Positions 1-6,782 of a stretch of DNA of 11,930 nucleotides are shown piece after piece; the stretch's first letter is position 1, and every line of letters starts with the position of its first letter. The position numbers were made by a program, and so were the translations under genes. The notes under the pieces are model-generated. The model made no database searches. It was not told the origin of the DNA and saw only the letters and a program-made list of their open reading frames with translations. This DNA is from JAOZTV01 sp965371805 (GTDB taxonomy: Bacteria > Acidobacteriota > Aminicenantia > UBA2199). Where the stretch lies: positions 1 through 11,930 of the forward strand of contig CBDUZW010000100.1 of NCBI GenBank assembly GCA_965371805.1. Reading direction: 5' to 3'.

Positions 1-22
1 TAAATCTACTTAATCCCTTCAT
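1..22 (-). CDS. Possible 5' end of a gene leaving the left edge
   Basis: A minus-strand ATG at 22-20 opens a reading frame (MKGLSRF...) that leaves the window without a stop. Only seven codons are visible, so no product can be named. The main support is indirect: the sequence from 61 to about 163 resembles the leader of the serine hydrolase gene further right (8693-8795), so a minus-strand gene is expected to start just below 60. No strong Shine-Dalgarno sequence is seen; a purine-rich AAGAAGCATGAAAGAAA run precedes the ATG. Another ATG at 32-30 closes after eight codons. Confidence 0.22.
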
Positions 23-60
23 TTTCTTTCATGCTTCTTTTGTCATTACCATTTTAAGTT

Positions 61-163
61 CATATTATATTTAAAAAAAATATTTTGATTCAAATATAAT
101 ACTAATAATAATATGACTCAAAGTCAGTCTAAATCGTTTACATATTTATTATAAATAATTTTA
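61..163 (-). repeat. Leader-like repeat, copy 1 (matches 8693-8795)
   Basis: This stretch resembles 8693-8795 with nearly identical internal spacing. CATATTATATTT followed by an A-rich run and TATTTT lies at 61-86, and GTTTACATATTT followed by TTATAAA.AATTTTA lies at 136-163 (about 26 of 28 bases match the second copy). The second copy lies directly upstream of the serine hydrolase gene, so this copy is probably the promoter and leader of a paralogous gene lying to the left. Confidence 0.55.
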
Positions 164-213
164 TTGGATCAATTTGATCTCATTAATATTTAGATTCAAT
201 TATTAGGGCCTAA

Positions 214-529
214 TATGCAGGTAAAATCAAATATAGAATTGTCAATGATAGAGAAGTATTAGTCATATCATTAACCATTATCGGGTTATTAAATTCTTCA
301 AATTTATTTGTAAGCGTTAAGTCAAGCTTTCAATTACCCACATCTTATTATCCCCAAAATTAAGCTCGATAATACTATATATAGCTGTGAGACGCCTTTT
401 CAAATTGAATTTCTAAAGTTAAATCCGTTCGAAAATGGATTTGTTATAAAATTATATGAAGAGTTAGGGGATTTAAGAGATTATTTGTATCTAAATTCAA
501 ATCAAATTGGATTAATTGAAAATTTATGA
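214..529 (+). pseudogene. Decayed coding remnant, possibly a GH38 alpha-mannosidase C-terminus
   Basis: Two overlapping plus-strand frames look coding but have no start and are out of register. Frame one (214-363) reads YAGKIKYRIVNDREVLVISL and onward. Frame two (314-529) includes AFNYPH, then FLKLNPFENGFVIKLYEELG, and ends in LIENL-stop. The pattern of an N.P motif, then a strand with LK...E.G..IKLYE..G, then a terminal ...NL is reminiscent of the C-terminal beta domains of GH38 alpha-mannosidases. The family call is by eye and weak. There is no Shine-Dalgarno sequence and no intact upstream domain, so this is not a functional gene. The rest of the 1-626 gap holds only the repeats and hairpin listed separately. 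Confidence 0.3.
311..342 (+). repeat. Inverted repeat arm 1 (uninterrupted copy)
   Basis: This 32-base segment is repeated in inverted orientation at 612-553. Its first half, TAAGCGTTAAGTCAAG, matches 15 of 16 bases and its second half, CTTTCAATTACCCACA, matches 16 of 16. In the other copy the two halves are separated by 28 extra bases that form a hairpin arm. It overlaps the coding remnant at 314-529. Confidence 0.75.
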
Positions 530-552
530 AGTGATATAAGTTTGAAATTATT

Positions 553-612
553 TGTGGGTAATTGAAAGTAAGTCAAGTAAACCTTCTAGTAGTTTACTTG
601 ACTTAACACTTA
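553..612 (-). repeat. Inverted repeat arm 2 (copy with a 28-base hairpin insertion)
   Basis: Read on the minus strand, this is the 311-342 sequence with 28 additional bases (596-569) between the two 16-base halves. The inserted part repeats GTCAA-type sequence in inverse orientation and so creates the stem at 569-605. It begins 15 bases past the stop of the lipoprotein gene. Confidence 0.75.
569..605 (-). terminator. 14-bp hairpin downstream of the lipoprotein gene
   Basis: TAAGTCAAGTAAAC (569-582) pairs perfectly with GTTTACTTGACTTA (592-605) around a nine-base loop. It starts 22 bases after the lipoprotein stop codon. On the minus strand the hairpin is followed by CTTTCAATTACCC, a poor U-tract, so terminator function is likely from position but not certain. 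Confidence 0.55.
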
Positions 613-626
613 CTGAATGTTAAAAG

Positions 627-1529
627 TTAAAATGCGATATCTTCTGCTAATATAAGCTCACCATATCCATATAAAGTAATATCCGCATTACACTTATCTA
701 TACTTGATTCCTGTCTATAGCCAATGGGCTCAGAATGAGCATCACTAACCAGGAACAATTTATACTTTCTCTGATAGGTTCCTACACAAGTACCACGCAC
801 ACATCCCATTGAAGAAACTCCAACAACATATACCTCACTTATTCCATTTAAAAGAAACTCCCTATGGAGAATTGTCCCTTGAAAAGAATCTACAACATCT
901 TCTTTATCAACCAATATACCATTATCATAATAATGTAATTGAGGAGGCAATCCCCATCGACCAGATCCTTTCAGCGACGTTAACATTATATAGTAAATAG
1001 GAACATCAGCTTGATAAGCCTTATCAATAACGATATTGATGTTTTTAAAAAATGCTTCCTGACGATACAGGGGAATAATATCAATTTGAGTATCACTTAC
1101 GATGACTGCTGCTTTTCCGCCTTCACATTTTTTTGCATTCAATGTGTAGATTCTAACAGATAAATCTTCTGCTGTTACCTCTATTTTTAATGGCTCAGAT
1201 AAATCATAATCCCTGTCAGGTTCAATATTAGACGTTGCATTTATACTCAATGATAAAGTAAGCTGGACCTTTTCAATTTTTAATAAGGAATTATAAGGTA
1301 TCAAAAATTCAACTGTTTTTTCTTCTTCATTAATCCCAGTATAAATTTCTGAGTAATCATTGACTGACACATTCAATAATGAGTTCCCGGTTAGTAGTAC
1401 TTCAGTTTCTCCCGTTGAGCAGGAAATAAGGAATAACGCAATAATTGCAGACAATAAATAATGGAATTTAATCGAATTTTTTGAATTAATATGCTCTTTT
1501 TTTAGCTTAATCTTACTTGTTTTTTTCAT
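627..1529 (-). CDS. Isochorismatase-like lipoprotein with N-terminal Ig-like domain
   Basis: This is a 300-residue predicted lipoprotein. A basic N-region is followed by a hydrophobic stretch ending in the lipobox LISC, giving lipidation at Cys37. Residues about 50-134 form a beta-rich domain (TGINEEEKTVEFLIP ... IEVTAEDLSVRIYTLNA) resembling the DUF5018/cadherin-like sandwiches of surface lipoproteins. Residues about 138-270 match isochorismatase-family cysteine hydrolases: Asp146 in VSDTQ, Lys209 before DSFQGT, and Cys243 in VVGVSSMGCVRGTCVGTY followed by LFLVSDAH. This gives a complete Asp-Lys-Cys triad. Such hydrolases are normally cytoplasmic, so a lipid-anchored form is unusual. The substrate is unknown. 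The start is fixed by AAAGGAGAAAATT before the ATG. Upstream lies the conserved block at 1561-1635; downstream lies the hairpin at 569-605. Confidence 0.8.
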   Translation of the reverse strand: MKKTSKIKLKKEHINSKNSIKFHYLLSAIIALFLISCSTGETEVLLTGNSLLNVSVNDYSEIYTGINEEEKTVEFLIPYNSLLKIEKVQLTLSLSINATSNIEPDRDYDLSEPLKIEVTAEDLSVRIYTLNAKKCEGGKAAVIVSDTQIDIIPLYRQEAFFKNINIVIDKAYQADVPIYYIMLTSLKGSGRWGLPPQLHYYDNGILVDKEDVVDSFQGTILHREFLLNGISEVYVVGVSSMGCVRGTCVGTYQRKYKLFLVSDAHSEPIGYRQESSIDKCNADITLYGYGELILAEDIAF

Positions 1530-1560
1530 AATTTTCTCCTTTTTGTTAATTGTATTCCGT

Positions 1561-1635
1561 CACAAATATAAACTATTATGCCAATATAAAAATCACTATA
1601 AAGTATATAAATTTAAATATATACTAAAGTACTAT
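1561..1635 (-). promoter_or_regulatory. Conserved upstream regulatory block, copy 1
   Basis: The core at 1591-1635 is identical in 44 of 45 bases to 10268-10312, and the flank at 1561-1580 is also largely conserved (10238-10257). The core contains the inverted repeat AGTATATA (1602-1609) / TATATACT (1618-1625) around an eight-base spacer, followed by AAAGTACTAT. It lies 62-106 bases upstream of the lipoprotein start. This suggests a shared operator or promoter for a DNA-binding dimer; the neighbouring LuxR-type regulators are candidates, by inference. Confidence 0.7.
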
Positions 1636-1691
1636 ATTGTATGCACTTAATTAAGTAATAAGCATTCATTAACTCTAAAAGTTGTAATATT

Positions 1692-1722
1692 AAAATCCAT
1701 TTATTTTTTACAGTAGGATTTT
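1692..1722 (-). terminator. Weak terminator candidate after propeller A
   Basis: AAAATCC (1692-1698) pairs with GGATTTT (1716-1722) around a 17-base A/T-rich loop. It lies 26 bases beyond the propeller A stop, and on the minus strand the stem ends in TTTT. The long loop and short stem make it a weak candidate. Confidence 0.25.
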
Positions 1723-1747
1723 TCACACAAGAAATGATCTGTTTATA

Positions 1748-2779
1748 TTATAATTTGCTCTTGTTTATATCTAATTTATTTATATTCAAATTCCATTCTT
1801 CTGCATCAAGATTTTCAACCAGTTGATAGATCTTTTGATTTCTAATGCTATATGGATAATCTTCACTCACATTTTCACAGACAATCGGGATCCAGAGTCT
1901 CTTGACAAACTCCCCATTAAGATCATATATCAAAAACTCACTATTTTCATTTTTAACCTTATAGGTTTGAATATAAATTAAATTATCTCCAATCAAGAGG
2001 TGTTTGAAATAAGGAAAATATTCCGGAGATGTCAGACGTTGTCTAAATTGTCCCCACTGATTTTTTAAAGCAGGATGTTTTTTTAAATAATTAAAATATC
2101 CTTTTTTGTGATCATGGGTAAATTTAATCTTTTCCGGTTTAACAGAAATATCAAACAACTTATCTCCTTCCAGATTAAATAGATGTACAAATCCCTCCCA
2201 TCTATTATCGATTACTATTTTATCGTTTACTATTTGGTAGGTAGAAGGTTTACTTCCAACAAAGTTAATCTTTTTCCCCTGTTGGTTTGCACTCTTAAAT
2301 CGGCAAATTTCCTTTTTTATTTTAAATTCATTATCAAATATATTTATAGTTAAATAGTAGACATTATTCTCTCTTAATTCACTTCTGCCTATAAAATTAT
2401 GTTTCAAAGGTTTGTGCCAGATACCAAATAAAGCTTTAATTTCTCTTAAATATTCTCCATTTTTTGAAAAATATAAAACTTTATTTCTACTGAAAATAAA
2501 AATTTCTTTCTCTCTAAAAGAGATTTCAATTTTATTGCCATCCATATGAGGCATCAATCTCATTTCACCATGTCCAAAACCCATCTTTCCAAATTTCTTT
2601 AAAAACTTATAATCTTTAAGCGAATACATGAAAATCGTTGCTCCCTCGGTTATATATATTGAGTCCATATCAATATATATCTTTTGTGGTTTGTTAATTT
2701 CAGATAATTTAATAATCTGCTCTGAAAAAACCACTAATGGTATTAAAATTAATAAAATCACAAATATCCTTTTTTTCAT
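1748..2779 (-). CDS. Secreted 6-bladed beta-propeller protein (A)
   Basis: This 343-residue protein has a signal peptide (MKKR plus hydrophobic residues 5-18, cleavage near FSE) and repeated four-stranded-sheet motifs of the 6-bladed beta-propeller/NHL-like family. It is a paralog of propellers B and C. The block IYITEGATIFMYSLKDYKFL (41-60) is almost the same as in B, and all three end in an IYQL..(N)...W.L.I motif. The family's GEGPGEF turn is altered to FGKMGFGHGEM (63-73), so A has diverged at the best-conserved site. The location is probably the periplasm or cell surface; no enzymatic residues are evident, so a binding role is more likely. The start follows GGAGGTGTAATT. Two BlaI/MecI-like boxes lie upstream. 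It is downstream of LuxR regulator A on the same strand, separated by 144 bases. Confidence 0.85.
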   Translation of the reverse strand: MKKRIFVILLILIPLVVFSEQIIKLSEINKPQKIYIDMDSIYITEGATIFMYSLKDYKFLKKFGKMGFGHGEMRLMPHMDGNKIEISFREKEIFIFSRNKVLYFSKNGEYLREIKALFGIWHKPLKHNFIGRSELRENNVYYLTINIFDNEFKIKKEICRFKSANQQGKKINFVGSKPSTYQIVNDKIVIDNRWEGFVHLFNLEGDKLFDISVKPEKIKFTHDHKKGYFNYLKKHPALKNQWGQFRQRLTSPEYFPYFKHLLIGDNLIYIQTYKVKNENSEFLIYDLNGEFVKRLWIPIVCENVSEDYPYSIRNQKIYQLVENLDAEEWNLNINKLDINKSKL

Positions 2780-2835
2780 AATTACACCTCCATAATCAGA
2801 AACATAAAAATACTATAATTAAAAGGTTTTTTCAC

Positions 2836-2877
2836 TCCGACAAATGTAGTGTTTTTTATTTTACGACAAATGTAGTA
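2836..2877 (-). promoter_or_regulatory. Twin BlaI/MecI-like operator boxes upstream of propeller A
   Basis: The 13-mer CGACAAATGTAGT occurs twice, at 2838-2850 and 2864-2876, exactly 26 bases apart. The distal box extends to TACGACAAATGTAGTA (2862-2877), a dyad of form TACnACAnnTGTnGTA. Its complement, TACTACATTTGTCGTA, agrees at 14 of 16 positions with the TACTACATATGTAGTA type operator recognised by BlaI/MecI repressors. The boxes lie upstream of a TATAGT-like -10 at about 2812-2817, about 57-98 bases before the propeller A start, a good position for repression. No BlaI-like gene is in this window. Confidence 0.65.
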
Positions 2878-2923
2878 TAAAAAAAAAGTAGTATGTTAAA
2901 CTCTTGACAATTGAGTCAAAGCC

Positions 2924-3871
2924 TTAATCACTAAATAAACCGGCAACCTGAGTTCTGTTGTTTGTTCCAGTTTTTTTATATATTTTTGAGCAGTAATCTC
3001 TGACAGTGACTGATGCAATATATAACTCTTCCCCAATCTCTTTATTTGTTTTTCCCAATTTAATAAGATTAATAATTTCCTGTTCTCTATTTGTGATTTT
3101 ATATAATATAAAAAGTTTTTTAGAATTCCCATTAATGTTAATAGTTTTTTTATCTAAAAATATAGTAATAAATTTTTTAAAATAGAACACATTTAAAAGA
3201 TTAAAAAATAAAATAACCAAACTCAATATCACTGAAGCATTTTTATAACTTATCCAGTCAAAATATTCTAATACTCTGAATAGGTAGATATTAAATCCAT
3301 AAAAAAAAAGAGAAAAAATAAAAAACATAAAATGTCGGTATTTTTCTCTTTGTTTCATCTTTTGTAAATATATAAGAAGAACTGTAAAAGAAAAAATAAA
3401 TGACAAAAAGATCATAGAAGATGTTGACCATTGCAGGCCAACCCACATTGGCCGAAAACTACTGAAAAAATAATTAAAGAGAATATTTAAAATTAAAAAA
3501 ATTAAAATAAAGAATAATGATGTTTTTTTTAAATTTTTGTTGACCTTTTTATTTATTAAATTCAGGGAAAATACAATAAGATAATACGCTATCAACACCC
3601 GTGTTACATCAAGAATGCTAAAAAAAAGCAGTTTAGTAATTTGAGGCTCAGGCATATAGTTTACATCCTTAAATATGATCCTCATAAAAGCTTCTATAAT
3701 ATGTATAAATGTAACAATATTAATACCGACTAGAAAAAAAACATATGGTGTTATAATCTTTTTATTATATTCCAACTTAAGCTGCATTGCGATATAAATA
3801 GCAACAAGCCCTAATCCAAGTGATATGATCAATATAAAATGAGAAATCTCAAGCATTGGTATAAACCTCAT
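2924..3871 (-). CDS. Membrane-embedded LuxR-type regulator, 7 TM helices (A)
   Basis: This 315-residue protein has about seven hydrophobic helices (roughly residues 8-30, 41-67, 79-106, 118-138, 143-171, 179-203 and 210-235) followed by a cytoplasmic LuxR/GerE helix-turn-helix at about 256-313. The DNA-binding part shows TNREQEII, then NKEIGEELYIASVTVRDY, then SKIYKKTGTNNRTQ, the standard HTH_LuxR layout. No receiver, ATPase or autoinducer domain is present, so this is a one-component regulator in which the membrane part is presumably the sensor. It must bind DNA while membrane-bound or be released by proteolysis. The annotated ATG has AAGGA only about four bases upstream; the ATG at residue 6, with GAGG nine bases upstream, is an alternative start. 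It lies upstream of propeller A on the same strand, and a paralog is at 10373-11314. Confidence 0.85.
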   Translation of the reverse strand: MRFIPMLEISHFILIISLGLGLVAIYIAMQLKLEYNKKIITPYVFFLVGINIVTFIHIIEAFMRIIFKDVNYMPEPQITKLLFFSILDVTRVLIAYYLIVFSLNLINKKVNKNLKKTSLFFILIFLILNILFNYFFSSFRPMWVGLQWSTSSMIFLSFIFSFTVLLIYLQKMKQREKYRHFMFFIFSLFFYGFNIYLFRVLEYFDWISYKNASVILSLVILFFNLLNVFYFKKFITIFLDKKTININGNSKKLFILYKITNREQEIINLIKLGKTNKEIGEELYIASVTVRDYCSKIYKKTGTNNRTQVAGLFSD

Positions 3872-4042
3872 TAATCCTTAAAAAAAAATATAACAAATAG
3901 CTCTTTTTTTTTCCAGTAAATATATCGTTTATGAATATAATACTATAGTGGCTTATTTACATTTATTTTATAACATACAAAACTTATCTCTGTAAAAATA
4001 GATTTTAATTTGTATCAAATCCAAATTTTGTATTCCAAACTT

Positions 4043-5065
4043 TTAATCAATTTTATTAATGTGAAGCTCCCATTTTTCATTTTCTATATCTTCAATAAGT
4101 TGATAAACATATCCGTTTGCAATGTCATATACATAGGGGTAAACAGGATTCTCTCTTTCAAGATAAATATATTGAGTTTTCAGATAATTACCTCTAGTAT
4201 CAAAGATAACAAACTCATAATTATTCCCATTGGTATTAAATGTACGAACATAAATCTTATTATCTTTTATCCTCAACTCATCAATGGCCGGGTAATAATA
4301 AGGGAATTTTATATGTTTTTTTATATATTGATATTGTATTTCATTATATCTTGGATCTTTTTTGAACCATTGCAATACTTTTTTTTTGTCTGTTTCAGTG
4401 ATTTTTATTTTTTTGAATTTATGATCAATATTATATAAATTATTTCCTTGAATATCAAAAACGTTGATAATAAATCCTTTTTTTCCAGATATATAAATAT
4501 TTTTTTTATAGGATTTAAAATTTAGAGATCTGGAATAGACTCGAATAGCCCCCTTATGTTGAATATTCAATAATTTAAAAATAGTTTTAATTTTTTTTAA
4601 ATTAGAATTTAGCAGTCCAATAGCACTATATGTCTCTCCATTTTCAATTTTCCCTTCTCCAAGTGAATCTCCTAGACTGATAAAATGTTTGTGTCCAACA
4701 GGTTTAAAATCTCTTCCTGAGGATGCAGGAATTTCTTTTACAAAACCTCCATTTTTTGTAAATATAGAGACCCTTCCAATGCTGGCTACATATATATAAT
4801 CATCCAAAGGATAAATTTTGACCCTTCCATTTGGCCTAACTTTAAATTCACCAGGACCTTCACCTTTTTTACCAAATTTGGATAAAAGTTTATAATCTTT
4901 TAGAGAATAAACAAAGATAGTTGTCCCTTCAATTATATATATGCGCGCTGCATCTACTTTTATCTCAAAAGGTTTTGAAACATCATCTAAAACTGCCACT
5001 TTTTTTGCAATAACGAAATTTAATGGAATTAATACTAGAACGAATATAAATAGCTTTTTTATCAT
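4043..5065 (-). CDS. Secreted 6-bladed beta-propeller protein (B)
   Basis: This 340-residue protein has a signal peptide (residues about 1-20, ending NFVIA-KK) and the 6-bladed beta-propeller fold seen in A and C. The family turn is canonical here: FGKKGEGPGEF at 64-74, after IIEGTTIFVYSLKDYKLLSK. Later blades show repeated xIYVxxF.x.GxxxEFVIFDTRGNYLK strands, and the C-terminus has YVYQLIEDIENEKWELHI. It probably acts as a periplasmic or surface binding protein; the ligand is unknown. The start is supported by AAGGAGAAATT. It follows the MocR-type regulator on the same strand after 62 bases with no clear terminator between, so the two may be co-transcribed. It is closer to A than C is in the first blade. 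Confidence 0.85.
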   Translation of the reverse strand: MIKKLFIFVLVLIPLNFVIAKKVAVLDDVSKPFEIKVDAARIYIIEGTTIFVYSLKDYKLLSKFGKKGEGPGEFKVRPNGRVKIYPLDDYIYVASIGRVSIFTKNGGFVKEIPASSGRDFKPVGHKHFISLGDSLGEGKIENGETYSAIGLLNSNLKKIKTIFKLLNIQHKGAIRVYSRSLNFKSYKKNIYISGKKGFIINVFDIQGNNLYNIDHKFKKIKITETDKKKVLQWFKKDPRYNEIQYQYIKKHIKFPYYYPAIDELRIKDNKIYVRTFNTNGNNYEFVIFDTRGNYLKTQYIYLERENPVYPYVYDIANGYVYQLIEDIENEKWELHINKID

Positions 5066-5127
5066 AATTTCTCCTTAATTTTTTATCGTAATCTCAATAT
5101 CTTTTACGTATACAGTGTCTTGATATT

Positions 5128-6594
5128 CTAGATGTACTTTTTCAATGTCTGTTTTACTCTTTCTAAGCCTTTAATAATTTGTTCCTCATTTAATTGCCCA
5201 AAAGAGATTCTAATACAGGTTTTCTTTACTGTTTTATTAAAACATGAGTCTCCTATCAAAACCGAAACTCCATTTTCAACAAAATGTTTATTCAGCTGTT
5301 TTTCATCAATATACACATTTTTTAATTCAATCCATGTATGGTAACCTCCTGAGGGTTCAATATAATAAAATTCGGGTTCATTAAAGAATCTCTTTAAAAT
5401 CTTAATTGCAAGTTTCATTCTCTTTCGATAAGCTTTAAAAACTTTTTTTAAATGTAAATCATAATATCCATTATCTATAAATTCAGCCATAGCTGCCTGA
5501 ATTGGTTGATTTAAAGTAAGATAGTTATATTTTATCACATTTGATAATAATGAAATTAATTTTTTATCTGCAACAATCCACCCTAGCCTTAATCCGGGAA
5601 ATAATACCTTTGAGAATGTCCCAATATAAATAACCGTTTGAAAAACATCCATTGTCTTTAATGACATTGGTACTTTTCCAAAAAATTTCATTTCATCATC
5701 AAAACCATCTTCCATAATTGGAACCTTATATTCTTTAGATAATTCCAATAGTCTATTTCTATGATCATTTGCGGTCGTAATTCCTGTAGGATTATGAAAT
5801 GTAGGCATAGTATATATAAATTTTGTTTTATTGTGCTGCAAAGTTTGCTCTAAGCTTATTAAATCCATCCCCTGTCTATTCATTTTAATGTCTAGAATTT
5901 TTGCCTCATGAGCCCTGAAAATTGGCAATACCTGATGAAATGTAGGGGCTTCCACCACAATATTATCTCCAGGTGAGACTAACAGTTCCGTTATGATTTT
6001 TATTGCATTAAGTGATCCAGCGGTTATAATAATATTTTGGTTTTCAACATTTATCCCGTAGTTAATAAAGTTTTTTGCTAATGCACTTCTTAATGGCGCA
6101 TAGCCATATGAATTTCCATAGGTAAAAAGCTCAGATCCTTTTTTCATTAATGTATTATTGAAAACTTTTCTGAAACTATCGACTGGATACAATTTTTTAT
6201 CAGAATAAAAGGATTTCATATCAATAAAATCACTTTGGTTATTATCTGGGATATTATTATGATAAGAATCAGTGTTAAACTCTTTTGATTTTTCTGATAT
6301 CAAATTGTCCCAGGATAAGACCGATTTATTTGTAATTTTAATTGGATCAATTCGACTTCCTTTGACATATGTATATGATCCTTCTTTACTAAAAAGATAT
6401 CCCTGAGCAATTAATTCTTCATATGCCTGATATATTGTTATACGCGAAACACCTAATATTTTTGATAATTTCCGAGTTGATGGTAATTGATAGTTATCTT
6501 CTAGAATTCCAGTGGATATTCTTGTTTTTATTTCAAAAATTATCTGTTTATAAACAGGGATTTTGCAAAGCCTATCGATTTTTATATTAAACAT
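5128..6594 (-). CDS. MocR-family regulator (GntR wHTH fused to aminotransferase domain)
   Basis: This 488-residue protein has a GntR winged helix at residues about 8-78 (PVYKQIIFEIKTRI..G....YQLPSTRKLSKILGVSRITIYQAYEEL) and, after a linker, a fold-type I aminotransferase domain at about 120-485. Visible PLP-site motifs are TAGSLNAI (191-198), HNPTG (267-271), MEDGFDDE (295-301), and GTFSKVLFPGLRLGW with Lys329 as the predicted Schiff-base lysine. The terminal IRISFG contributes the carboxylate-binding Arg. Length is normal for MocR/GabR/PdxR proteins. In the usual EDDYD motif the Tyr, which faces PLP in GabR, is Phe298 here. MocR proteins are usually effector-responsive regulators of amino-acid or vitamin B6 genes near them, but here the neighbours are propeller genes. 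The start is supported by GGAG five bases before the ATG. Confidence 0.88.
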   Translation of the reverse strand: MFNIKIDRLCKIPVYKQIIFEIKTRISTGILEDNYQLPSTRKLSKILGVSRITIYQAYEELIAQGYLFSKEGSYTYVKGSRIDPIKITNKSVLSWDNLISEKSKEFNTDSYHNNIPDNNQSDFIDMKSFYSDKKLYPVDSFRKVFNNTLMKKGSELFTYGNSYGYAPLRSALAKNFINYGINVENQNIIITAGSLNAIKIITELLVSPGDNIVVEAPTFHQVLPIFRAHEAKILDIKMNRQGMDLISLEQTLQHNKTKFIYTMPTFHNPTGITTANDHRNRLLELSKEYKVPIMEDGFDDEMKFFGKVPMSLKTMDVFQTVIYIGTFSKVLFPGLRLGWIVADKKLISLLSNVIKYNYLTLNQPIQAAMAEFIDNGYYDLHLKKVFKAYRKRMKLAIKILKRFFNEPEFYYIEPSGGYHTWIELKNVYIDEKQLNKHFVENGVSVLIGDSCFNKTVKKTCIRISFGQLNEEQIIKGLERVKQTLKKYI

Positions 6595-6633
6595 TTTAAC
6601 TCCAACAATACTTTAAAACATAGTCTAACAAAT

Positions 6634-6658
6634 ATTGGCATCATTTTAAATAGCCAAT
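6634..6658 (-). promoter_or_regulatory. Inverted repeat upstream of the MocR-type gene
   Basis: ATTGGC (6634-6639) and GCCAAT (6653-6658) form a perfect six-base inverted repeat with a 13-base A/T-rich spacer, 40-64 bases upstream of the ATG. It is a candidate operator, possibly for autoregulation, which is common for MocR proteins. Support is only position and symmetry. Confidence 0.25.
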
Positions 6659-6782
6659 TTCACCCAATATGATTAGGTCCAATTTTGATTAAAGTTGCAT
6701 TAATACTATTTTTTAAATGCTTAATCCTGTATGACCATTCTATTCTTATAGATTAAAATATCATCCACATTTTTTATTTTAA

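Noticed and set aside
30..32. Minus-strand ATG giving MKENEGIK
   Set aside because: The frame stops after eight codons; the ATG at 22-20 is the better candidate start.
809..1000. 63-codon plus-strand frame opposite the lipoprotein gene
   Set aside because: It is antisense to the catalytic region of the isochorismatase-like domain; no ribosome site and no recognisable features.
2838..2876. Start of a CRISPR-like repeat array
   Set aside because: Only two 13-base copies with dyad symmetry in a promoter region; operator boxes explain them better.
2904..2920. Small inverted repeat TTGAC/GTCAA after LuxR regulator A
   Set aside because: The stem is only five bases with no T-run on the minus strand; not enough for a terminator call.
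2896..3132. 78-codon minus-strand frame overlapping the end of LuxR regulator A
   Set aside because: It lies within the HTH-coding part of a clear gene in another frame and has no domain or Shine-Dalgarno support.
4010..4438. 142-codon plus-strand frame opposite propeller B
   Set aside because: It is antisense to a well-supported propeller gene; its hydrophobic, Ile/Phe-rich translation is what AT-rich antisense DNA gives.
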